Positions 11,192 to 19,581 of a DNA stretch of 22,139 bases are shown piece after piece. The position numbers and the translations under genes are program-made. The stretch lies in contig NW_024468422.1 in the NCBI RefSeq assembly GCF_002104995.1, forward strand, positions 1 to 22,139. The letters are read 5' to 3'. Position 1 is the stretch's first letter. Every line of letters begins with the position of its first letter. Below the pieces are notes generated by a model. The model was not told where the DNA came from and ran no database searches. It worked only from the letters and a program-made list of their open reading frames with translations. The stretch comes from Linderina pennispora. Lineage: Eukaryota > Kickxellomycota > Kickxellomycetes > Kickxellales > Kickxellaceae.

Positions 11192-11501
11192 TGCTGGCGA
11201 ATTTGAGTAAAGATGAGGTTGCTGCAAAAGCGAAAAAAACCCAGGTATAGGGAAGAAGTGAGAAAAAATAGGTTGGGAGGGGAGAGAGAAGAAGACAAAC
11301 GTCATCGGAGAACGGCAGCGGCTTTAAGCAGGCATCAGGACGAGAGAAAATTTTCATGCTTGGCGAAAGTGGGTGGTTTGTCACACTGCCAAAAACGGAA
11401 GTAGTACGCGTGAAAGCCGGCTGTATCGCCGCCCGGCATGTTGGGGGAGAGATTGGGCTTTGCATTAGTTGGTGTATTGAAATAAAACAGTGGGCCGGTG
11501 G
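11192..11501. other. YOP1 promoter/leader and TBC gene 3' end
   Basis: 310 nt between the YOP1 start and the stop of the TBC gene, both on the minus strand. Read on the minus strand, a pyrimidine run ending TTTTTTCGCTTTTGCAG sits about 30 nt before the YOP1 ATG. It could be the acceptor of a 5' UTR intron; no matching donor was identified with confidence. Confidence 0.35.
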
Positions 11502-14500
11502 TCAGTGCTTGGGCGTGGTTACCGCTGCAGTCGCAGACCGGGTCAGGCGCTCGATATGGCGCTCGGAGACCTTGACGTTGATGGCAGCGCTGATCAGCGC
11601 GTCGGCGTCAACCAGCGACGGCGGGATGTGCAGCAGGAAGCCCAGCTGCTCGGTGATTGTCGGACAGGCGTCCAGCAGATAGTCGCTGGCGAGATCCATG
11701 ATGGCCAGGGCAATGCGGAACAGCGCCTTCGGGCCACGGTACAGGAACCAGTCCCACACGCGCAGCGCCGACTGCCACGGCAGCGACAGCGTGAAGATGG
11801 TCATGAACCACGGCGTGGCATACATCAGTGCATCGCAGCCCTGCGCAGCCAGGTGCTCGTACAGCTGCGGGCAGCGCTCACGCAGCAACGACTCGAAGAC
11901 AGCCGTGTGGATGCGCAGGCCGCCTAGATCCGGCTCGTAGTACCTGGGGATGTAGTTGCTGATGGTCGCAGCCAGCGCCCAGAAGGCCCGCTCCTCAGAC
12001 ATGCCCACTATCAGGAACAGCCCCACCAGACGGCCCATGCCCTGGCAGTATCCGACCTTGGCGTTGTGGTGTGCATACGCCCGCAGGATGCGGCGCAGCT
12101 GGCGCTGGCCAGCACCGTCGGCGTCGGCAAACATCACGTGGTCGGGATAGCACCGCGGGACATCGCGCTCAATGACGTCGTAGATGGGCAGGTCGCCCAT
12201 GGCCAGCAGCGCTGCGTAGTGGTGCGGCTTCTCGAGCCGCGGCGCACCCGAGAGCAGGTAGTAGATCTGGCTGCGGAGCCGCATCGGCAGACCCGTCTGG
12301 ACCAGCTGCTTGATCTTGCGCGACCCGCGCATGGTGCTGGCATCCAGCGTCCGCAGCAGCGCCCCCCACTTGGCCTCGGCCGACTCTCTGCTGTCGCCCA
12401 GCCCGTGCGGCAGGCTGCGCTGGTGCCGCAGCTGCGTCCCGCGGCTCGGCCGCTGCGCCCGCCACGCATTGTACTGCTGCGTGTACTCGGACTCGCGGCC
12501 GTCGTCGCCCTCAAACTCCATGAACCCATCGGCATCCACATGCTTGACCTGCTTGCGTCGCTCGGCCTTGAGCTGGTGCAGTCCGTTGGGATCCAGATCC
12601 ACTTGAGCCCCACTGCCCTCGGCGTCAAACAGGTTGCTGGCCAATGCGTCGCTGTTGTCAAACATGGGCACCTTGCCGGCGACTCGCAGCGCAATGCGGC
12701 TCAGCCCAGCTCGCATCAGCAGCCGTGTGGCAATCTGCCGCGACTGCTGCGTCGTCGAGTGCTGCTGGTGCTGGCGGTCTTGGTGGCTCGGTGGAATGTG
12801 AACATGGTGGCCCTGGTTCTGCTGCACTGCGCCTGGTGCTGCCCGCTTCGTCCCATGCGTGACCGACGAGAACTGTGATGTCATTGATAGCCGCCGCGCC
12901 TGTGTCTGTGCTGAATGTACATTTGAATGAACTGATGCCCGTCGCGGGTTGGCCGAGATTTCTGCCGATACCCGAGCCTCCGCCATGCTGCTGCGTCGGC
13001 TGCCTTGCTTGCGCACGGAGAGCTGTGCAAACGCATCGGAAATCCGCGAGGACCGCCGGCTGGAGCGCTGTTTCACGCCGTCCTCGTTGGCCTCCTCTTT
13101 CTTCTCCTTCTCCTCATCCTCATCCTCGGCGGGTGCTTGCACAATGCCTTCCTGCTGCCAGCTATTATCGCTGCGCTGAGGAGTACTGGGTGTCAGTCTG
13201 TCAGTCGGCGAATCCGGGGCGTGCTCAAGTCGCGGCTGCACCGGCGGCAGCGGTTCCGACGTGAATCCCACCCGAGTGCTGCTCACGCCAACGCTACTGT
13301 TGTCACCAATGCTACTCTTGACAGACCGGCTTGGGCCGCGGCTCACTGGCGCTGACCTTGATCCCACTGGACCGCCGGCGTGCTGTGTGGGAATCGGTGG
13401 CATTGGTGGCAGCTCCCGGACCGGCGCGCCTGATACCAGCTCCTTCTGCGTCGATGGGATTGGAATGAACGTCGACACTGTTGGGCCTGCCATTGCACTA
13501 GCAAAAACCTCGCGCGATGCGACCACATTGCATCCACGTCGCTGCCGCAGCGTCTGATTATCCGGCCGCTCCTGCGGCACAGTCACCGCCGATGGCCCCT
13601 CAATAGCCAGGGTCTCGTCCTCTTCTCCGTCATTGATCTGCTGGATTGCGTGCGAGTAAAACAGCGCATTCTCCAGCGTCTGCGAGTAGCTGTTATCCGA
13701 CTCCGCCTTGCCATAGTAGCTCGATGTCGCTCCACGCCCTGCTGCCATGCCAGGGCTGAGCATGTTTGCGCTGTCGCTGCTCTGCAGCCCGCGGCTGCCT
13801 CGCCACGAGCTGATTCGGTCTTTGTGGTGTTGCGAGCCTGGCTTATGCGATAGTCGCTGTGAATGCCGCAAGTCGCCTGCCGCCATAGAGTGCGTGCTGC
13901 CTTCGTCAATGGGTAAATAGTCGTAATAGCTGTCGAGCAGTTCCACGTAGTCAATATCGCTCATTCTCTCCTCGCTCGACGGAAAGCGTGTCGCGGTGGC
14001 GGATGCTGGCATGCTCCTGCTCTGCCGCAGAGTTTCGGGATATTCGCCGTCAAGCTGCAGTGAAGACAGCACGGGGGGTGATGCGGTCTGGCCTGCTCGC
14101 CCCCCATCTGCTGCCATGAGGCGCTGATTACTATCTGCATTGCCGTCCAGCATTGTGCCGGCGTGGTGCTCTCCGTCAGCAGTAGCCATGGAATCAGCAT
14201 ACTGCGTGTCGTTGCTGCCCTCAGCAACGTTGTTGTGCCTGCTGGTCCACCCGTCTGCACCGCCGCTGTCCAGCATAGCAGTGCTGTTTACTGCGTCCGT
14301 CTCTGTCGCGCTGTCTCCTAATGATGCCGCCGGCGAGTAGTATTCCATTGTCGGTGTGCTCTGCAGCGAATCCGTTTTGCGCGCCCGTGCTGCTGTTGAT
14401 GGTACTATGGCGCCTGTTGCGCTCTGCTGCTGCTGCCGCTTGCGGTCGCCGGCACGCGTAGCTTTGCTGGTCTGAGGTTTGTTTTTGTTTTTGTTTACCG

Positions 14501-15158
14501 AATCGCCAGCGAGCGACTCCTGCTCCGGTTCGCTGCAGCTGCTGTGCTGTGCAAGCTGCCTTGGCAGCCCATCGTCCCCACTGCTGGTTATTGACCTGCT
14601 GTGAAGGGGTGTCCTCGCTGCGCCAAAGTCTCCACGACTCGTAGCTGCAGACTCTGGCACCTTTGTGAACATGGAGTCACTCGACGACTTTGCAATTGTG
14701 CTGTTGTCGGTCATAGAGTCTCTGGTTGCGCTGGTTGCCTGTCCAATACTGGCGTCGTTGGCAGCCGGAAAAGGTGAATGAGAAATGCTGCTCAATTGGG
14801 GAGGCGTCGTTAGCGAACGGGGTGGACAGGAAGAAGAAATCTGCGCTTCCCCACTGCCAATGCTGATACCGGCAGTTCCTGTGTGCTGCTTGTGTGCGCT
14901 CTGCAGCTGGCCATTGGCCGCTCGCGCCGACATCTCTGCCATGCCTTGCGGCGCTTGAGCTCTACTGCCGCCGGGACCACTCGGTTCTGCTGTAGCAGCA
15001 GCAGCAGCAGCAGCGGCGGCGGCGGCGGCGGCGGCGGCTGGTCGGACTAGACGCAGCCGTCCTGACCGCCGCTGGCTCGCTGGGAGCGATGCGGCGACAG
15101 CTGGAGGCTGCAGCTGCTGCTGCTGCCGTGGCGAGTTGGCGAACCGGCCACTGTTCAT
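11502..15158 (-). CDS. large TBC-domain Rab GTPase-activating protein
   Basis: 1218-residue single-exon protein. The frame is open upstream to 15302 but without ATG, so the start is the first ATG (MNSGRFANSPRQQQ) at 15158. The TBC domain spans about residues 950-1190. Both catalytic fingers are present: the Arg finger I996-x2-D999-x2-R1002 (IERDVPRCYPD) and the Gln finger YCQGM at 1037-1041. Other TBC landmarks are GLPMRLRSQIYYLLSGAP, EERAFWAL, PWFMTIF and LRVWDWFLYRG. It should therefore accelerate GTP hydrolysis by a Rab protein. The target Rab and the exact Gyp subfamily cannot be told. The first ~900 residues are low-complexity (Ser, Gln, Ala, Pro-rich) with 15 consecutive alanines near the N-terminus, an acidic EDEDEEKEKKEE patch, and RRSSR/RRSSM sites that could be phosphorylated. 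It lies head-to-tail downstream of BRE1 on the same strand, with a 700-nt gap. Confidence 0.85.
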   Translation of the reverse strand: MNSGRFANSPRQQQQLQPPAVAASLPASQRRSGRLRLVRPAAAAAAAAAAAAAAATAEPSGPGGSRAQAPQGMAEMSARAANGQLQSAHKQHTGTAGISIGSGEAQISSSCPPRSLTTPPQLSSISHSPFPAANDASIGQATSATRDSMTDNSTIAKSSSDSMFTKVPESAATSRGDFGAARTPLHSRSITSSGDDGLPRQLAQHSSCSEPEQESLAGDSVNKNKNKPQTSKATRAGDRKRQQQQSATGAIVPSTAARARKTDSLQSTPTMEYYSPAASLGDSATETDAVNSTAMLDSGGADGWTSRHNNVAEGSNDTQYADSMATADGEHHAGTMLDGNADSNQRLMAADGGRAGQTASPPVLSSLQLDGEYPETLRQSRSMPASATATRFPSSEERMSDIDYVELLDSYYDYLPIDEGSTHSMAAGDLRHSQRLSHKPGSQHHKDRISSWRGSRGLQSSDSANMLSPGMAAGRGATSSYYGKAESDNSYSQTLENALFYSHAIQQINDGEEDETLAIEGPSAVTVPQERPDNQTLRQRRGCNVVASREVFASAMAGPTVSTFIPIPSTQKELVSGAPVRELPPMPPIPTQHAGGPVGSRSAPVSRGPSRSVKSSIGDNSSVGVSSTRVGFTSEPLPPVQPRLEHAPDSPTDRLTPSTPQRSDNSWQQEGIVQAPAEDEDEEKEKKEEANEDGVKQRSSRRSSRISDAFAQLSVRKQGSRRSSMAEARVSAEISANPRRASVHSNVHSAQTQARRLSMTSQFSSVTHGTKRAAPGAVQQNQGHHVHIPPSHQDRQHQQHSTTQQSRQIATRLLMRAGLSRIALRVAGKVPMFDNSDALASNLFDAEGSGAQVDLDPNGLHQLKAERRKQVKHVDADGFMEFEGDDGRESEYTQQYNAWRAQRPSRGTQLRHQRSLPHGLGDSRESAEAKWGALLRTLDASTMRGSRKIKQLVQTGLPMRLRSQIYYLLSGAPRLEKPHHYAALLAMGDLPIYDVIERDVPRCYPDHVMFADADGAGQRQLRRILRAYAHHNAKVGYCQGMGRLVGLFLIVGMSEERAFWALAATISNYIPRYYEPDLGGLRIHTAVFESLLRERCPQLYEHLAAQGCDALMYATPWFMTIFTLSLPWQSALRVWDWFLYRGPKALFRIALAIMDLASDYLLDACPTITEQLGFLLHIPPSLVDADALISAAINVKVSERHIERLTRSATAAVTTPKH
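14994..15038 (-). repeat. trinucleotide run encoding 15 alanines
   Basis: Uninterrupted on the plus strand as seven AGC units followed by eight GGC units. On the coding minus strand these are GCC x8 then GCT x7, giving a pure Ala15 tract near residue 41 of the TBC protein. The sharp change from one codon to the other suggests two separate expansions. Such runs are prone to length variation. Confidence 0.85.
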
Positions 15159-15858
15159 CGTTGTGCTGTAGTACAGGCTGGAGTTACACCGGGGAAGCGG
15201 GAGCGAGAGGGAGAAAATAGGTAATATCAGGGAGAGCAAAAGTATATGTCGCGGGAGGCGCGGAGGGGGAAGGGGAGAGGGAGAGCGAGGCAACAACAGC
15301 AAAAACTAATAGGGAAAGAAAGCGATATAATACTAGGGCTGGGCGCGGTTCGTCCCCGATCGGCCTGCGTGCCAGAGCCAGCCCTTTATACAAAGCTGCA
15401 GACCCTCTCCCGCTCTGTCGTAATTGGGCTGGGAGCGCGTGTGGGCCCAAAAGCTCTAACCAGGCTGGAAAAGAGGGCGCACGCTAAATTGGGCGCCGAG
15501 CTTTGACGCAAATCCTTGCGATTCACTGCAGACGCTGTTGTTGTGATTGTTGCCGGACCAGCGAGTAAGCGGTCTTGGGCCACAGCCCGCGCTCCCAGCC
15601 CCAGCGATCTACGCAGTGCGAGCCGGCGCGCAGGCCGAGGGCCCACGCTTAACGAGGGCTGCTGCCGGACCCACTGTGCATGGCCGGCCATTTCGCCTGG
15701 GTGTATATTTAGCACCCCCGCCGGTCCCTGCACGCGCCATTCCCGCAGGTGCGAAAATACAATCTAAATATATACGTCGGACAGGTCGCCTTGCACAGGT
15801 CGAGTGTATAACGTAAACTTTTGTTGATGGTGAAAAAAACTGAAAAAAAGCTTCTTCG
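15159..15858. other. spacer between BRE1 and the TBC gene
   Basis: 700 nt holding the 3' UTR of BRE1 and the promoter and leader of the TBC gene, both on the minus strand. Short overlapping open frames exist on both strands but show no domain or motif. No tRNA-like fold was found by eye. An A/T-rich patch (about 15757-15778, ATCTAAATATATACG) is the only TATA-like candidate, and it is closer to the BRE1 end. Confidence 0.45.
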
Positions 15859-18645
15859 TCACAGATAGATTTGCCTGACATCCTTTGCGCCAAACGGCTC
15901 GCTGCACGACGGGCACTTGCGCTGCCGCGTCTCGATGCGCGAGTCGATGCATTCCTTGCAAAACACATGCATGCAGCGCAGCAGGACATGCGACTTGAAG
16001 TGTGTCTGGCATGTCGGGCACTTGAGCAGCGCCTTGTAGTCGGCGCACATCTGCGCCAGCCCGCTCTGGTCGGTGATCTTCTCGGCCTCGCTGACGCGCT
16101 TGCTGGCCAGCTCCAGGGCCTCCTCGGCGCGCCGCCGCTCGTGCTCAGCCCGCGACAGGCTGTCTGTCCGCTCGTCCAGCATCTGCGTCGCGACGCGGTG
16201 CTTCTCCTCGAGCGCCCGCACCTGCTCCTCGAGCTCCTGTGTCCGCCGCTGGGACTCCTGCAGATTGGTCTGGCAGCCCTGCCATGCCAGCGTCGCCTGC
16301 TGTGTCTCGGCGCTGGCCAGCGACAGTTCCTGCGCCATGGCCCGGTCGCGCTCCTCGATGGTCTTGATGTGCTCCAGCTGCTTTTGGTTCTGGTGCCGCA
16401 GGGCCTGGTTGGCCTGCTTCTGCGCCTCGCGGTCCTTGTTGAGCCCGATAAACTTCTCTTCGTACTTGCACTTCTCGGCCACCACACGCGAGATGTGCTG
16501 CTCCTTGCTGGCCAGCTCCCAGACCTTGCTGGTGTTCTGCTTCTCCAGCTTGGTGAACGAGTCGCAGATCGTCTGCAGCTCGCGCTCCATCATCTCCGAC
16601 GTGCGCTGCAGGCTGTCGCGCTGCAGGATCATCTCGTCGACCTGCCTCTGCTTCTGCGCCAGCTCGCCGGCCTTGTCAGGCAGCTCTGCCAGCATCTGGC
16701 CGTGCTCGTCGACGCATGCCCCGCCCAGAATCGATTCGTACTTGGCCAGCCGCTTCTGCAGCGAGTCCGCAGTCTCCTGCGCCCGCGTCAGATCGGCTGC
16801 AAGCTGGCTTGCGTCAGGCTGCGAGCTTGCGGCGAGCTGTGCGGACAGCTGCTTTTCACGCCGCAGCGCCTGGTCCAGCTTGGCCCGCAGCTCGTCGGCG
16901 ACGGCCGTGGTTTTGCTCAGCTCCTCATCCGTATACGTCTCAAACGCGCTGCGGTCGCCCTTGAGCACCGCAATGCACGCCAGCAGACGCTTGTTCTCCG
17001 AGATCAGCGAGTTCATCCGCTCACGGCGTACGTCTGACAGGAGCTTCAGCTCAGTGCTCTTCTGGTCCTCCACTGTGTCCTGGGCGCGGCGCGACTCGAG
17101 CTCGCGCTGGACCTGGTCGCGGTGGTTGCGCACACGCACGAGGTCGGTCTGCAGCCGCTGCAGCTCGGCCTCCAGAATCTGGCGCTGGGAGTTGGCCGCG
17201 GCCTGCAGCGACATGTCAAACTCTGTCCGCGACGATTTGAGCTCCGCCACCTCTTTGAACAGCCTGTCGACTTCGGCCTGCAGACGTAGCGACTCTGCAT
17301 TGTAGTATTCGCGGCTGGCCTCCGCTTGCTTGAACAGTGAGGTTTCAGCTATAATGTGGTCGGGGATGTTGGAGATTTGTAGCCGCAGCGCATCAAGTTG
17401 CTTCTGAATCTCGGTGTTTTCGCGAACCTTTTCCTCAATCTCAGACAGGCGGCGCTCGGCAAGCTCGCGGTAGTCGGTTTTGTCATTGGCTTCCTGTGGC
17501 TGCTGTGGCTGTTGCAGCTGCTGCTGCAGCTGTGCTGTTTGCTGCTGGGCTGGGCTGCCTGCTGCAGACGGGCTGCCGGCGCGCGAGTAAACTGCGCCGT
17601 TGGCAATCGCTGTTGTGTTGGAGGACTCGGCCTGGGATGAGTCGCCCTTGGCTGGGGAGGCGGGTCCGGACGCGTGGCTATGTGGGCTGCTGCCACTGTT
17701 TTGCTGATGCGGCTGGGCCTCCACGTCGAGTGCTTGCACTGTTGGACAGACCGAGCGGTCGAGTTTCTTTAGCGCCCGCCGTAGCTCGGTCTGGCTGGCT
17801 TCAAGCTGCTCTCGTTCCTCAGCAATTTGCCGAGAGAATTGGGCCACTTGGGAGCGAAGGTCAGCTACCTCTTTCTCGCTGGTGCGCATACGCGACAGAC
17901 GCTCGATCGCCGACTGCCAGTCAACAGGGGACGTGCTCTTGCTTTCAAGCTGGCGTAAAATTGTCTGCACGGCCCTATTGAAGCGCTGCAAGCTGGTTTG
18001 TACGACATCGGACTTTTCAACAGCAGAGTTGCTGTCAGCCGTGGCCATGCCATCGTCTGCTGTCTCGGCGATTTTGGTCGGCAGCAGCATGCCGAGCCAC
18101 GAGTCCACTGCTGACGGGTGTGCAGAGGACTGGCTGCCATCGCTGGTGTCGCTGTTGATGATTGTGTCAAGCTGGGCGACAGCCTGGTCCCACGCATGGC
18201 ATAGCCGGCCTATCCGCATCGTCCACTGCTCCTGGCGGCGTTCGAGATCGCTAGCGCGCTGCTGAGATCTGCGGGCATCGCGCTTGTACTCTTGCATCTG
18301 CCGCCAAATGGCCTCCTTTTGAAACTCACGAATCGAGTCCTACAGAAGCAGCGTGTGCCAGCAATCGAGAACACTGGCGATGATTAGCAATATGCAATCG
18401 GTCATGCTTATACCCACTTGCCGCGCGCGCCCTCCCGCAGAGCAGGCTGTTCTTTTCAGGCACATCAAGCACGCAGGCCTTTGATACTTTACCAGGTCGA
18501 GCATTTGTGCATTCTCGTCAAATTCGGCCGATAGGGCTTGGAAGTCGGTCTCCTTTGACGTATGGCGCTTCTTTGCGAGCGTTGCTTGGGGCTGGCCCTC
18601 CAAGTCCCGACTCTCGTCCGACCGCCTCTTCCGTTCGGTCATCAT
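15859..18645 (-). CDS. BRE1: BRE1, RING E3 ubiquitin ligase for histone H2B (2 exons)
   Basis: 877-residue nuclear E3 that, with Rad6, monoubiquitylates histone H2B during transcription. Coding exons on the minus strand are 18645-18493 (51 codons) and 18339-15859. The 153-nt intron has donor GTAAAG and acceptor TGTAG, with a CTAAT branch-like site. Splicing joins MLDL to DSIREFQKEAIWRQM; the FQKEAIWRQM block is characteristic of Bre1/RNF20 N-termini. The start is a tandem ATG ATG; the frame upstream has no ATG. Almost all of residues 80-820 is predicted coiled coil, broken by a Gln/Ala/Ser-rich segment. The C-terminus is a C3HC4 RING: C825-x2-C828, C840-x-H842, C845-x2-C848, C860-x2-C863, ending AKDVRQIYL, as in Bre1. 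Length (877) is between yeast (700) and human RNF20 (975). The frame is intact. Confidence 0.92.
18340..18492 (-). other. BRE1 intron, length a multiple of three
   Basis: 153 nt, GTAAAG...CTGTAG, with TTGCTAATC as a likely branch site. Read in the BRE1 frame it has 50 open codons, and its only stop is the last triplet TAG, which is the acceptor itself. Intron retention would thus give a protein of about 101 residues ending exactly at the intron boundary. Confidence 0.85.
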
Positions 18646-19339
18646 TAGGTCAAACGGGCGGTGAGAAATGACTTGTGTAGGCTTGCGGTCGTGGTGTGTG
18701 TGAACCAAATGCGTTTGCGTGGCGGGATTAGAAGCAAATGCTGCGTATGGCAGGTCTGCGCTTGCTGGCAAGGCCAAGGTAAAAAAGCTAGGGGGCTGAC
18801 GAAATAGAAACAGGAGCGGCTCGCGCGTTTGCTGGTGATATTGCCTTGCGGCCTATACGACGAGCACCAGGGAGAGAACGCGTAGAGGTAGCTTTTTATT
18901 ATAGGCTGCTCCTAGAGAGGGACGAATAAAGAAAAAAAGGCTGTACAGGAGGGAAGGGCGGGGAGAGCAAAATGGGAATTTGGGAGACAGAATAAAAAGT
19001 TAGTCGATGCCGGAAGAGAGGAGAAAAATGCGCGAGGCGAGTGTGCCGTGTTGGAAAAAAATTGTTTCAAGACTGCCAGAAAAACACACACAGAACCGCT
19101 GGCCAATCACGGGCGGGGCCCATGACCGCCAGCTTACTGACATAAGCCTTTTTGGCTGATTCCGCCAGCACGCTCTTTTTCGTCTCTGCGACTCCAAGAT
19201 TTTTCTGATACAGGTAAAGCATGCAAATTGTCGCGCTCCGGCGGGAATGCACCCAGCGCTGAGCACAGCTGTAGGCACTAACTCGCACCCCGATTTGAAT
19301 GCGTAGACTCATTTCCACCACAGCGGCACAAAAATAAAC
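18646..19339. other. divergent promoter region between BRE1 and the TOM6-like gene
   Basis: About 690 nt between BRE1 (minus) and the TOM6-like gene (plus). The minus strand contains a possible small transcribed unit. ATG at 19222 opens a short Lys-rich frame; a GTAAGC donor lies at 19137, CTAAC at about 19001 and TACAG at 18941, and AATAAA at 18900-18895. None of this matches a protein I know, so I do not call a gene. The remainder is unassigned. Confidence 0.35.
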
Positions 19340-19527
19340 ATGGAACGGCAGCAGGGCACTCGAGAGCTACGGGCAACGACGGATCGTGGGCCGTGACCCG
19401 CTTCTTCAAGGAGGAGATCTTTAACCCGCAGATGCTCGCTGCCAACCTGGGCGTCGCATACGGCGTCGGCGTGTTTGCGGGAGCCGTGTACTTTTTGGAG
19501 AACTTTGGCGAGCTCCTTGTTCAGTAG
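19340..19527 (+). CDS. small single-pass mitochondrial protein, TOM6-like (one frameshift)
   Basis: The ATG at 19340 and the stop at 19527 lie in different frames. One missing base in the GCAGCAGGGCACTCG stretch would join them into 62 residues. The readable C-terminal part is VTRFFKEEIFNPQMLAANLG followed by a hydrophobic helix (VAYGVGVFAGAVYFL) and ENFGELLVQ. Size, a single C-terminal membrane segment and the short polar tail ending like WGEFLLP in Neurospora Tom6 suggest TOM6, the small subunit that stabilises the outer-membrane import pore. Homology is weak and other tiny mitochondrial membrane subunits are possible. I read the frameshift as a consensus error because the neighbouring genes show the same defect. 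It is convergent with NAP1, with 54 nt between stop codons. Confidence 0.45.
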
Positions 19528-19534
19528 ATTTTTG

Positions 19535-19540
19535 AATAAA
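19535..19540 (+). terminator. AATAAA polyadenylation signal of the TOM6-like gene
   Basis: A perfect AATAAA lies 7 nt after the TOM6-like stop (TAG at 19525-19527), inside the 54-nt gap to the NAP1 stop. Such a short distance implies very compact, possibly overlapping 3' UTRs for the two convergent genes. Confidence 0.5.
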
Positions 19541-19581
19541 GTCGATTTCATAAGCCAACGGTTTATCTGGGCTAAATGCGT

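Noticed and set aside
15159-15302. Upstream extension of the TBC frame
   Set aside because: The extension has no ATG; it opens at TTG and encodes low-complexity Leu/Pro sequence typical of a leader.
15871-17305. Two long plus-strand open frames (388 and 410 codons) opposite BRE1
   Set aside because: They are antisense shadows of the GC-rich BRE1 coding strand. They are Leu/Arg/Ser/Cys-rich with no domain, and the opposite strand has clear Bre1 homology.
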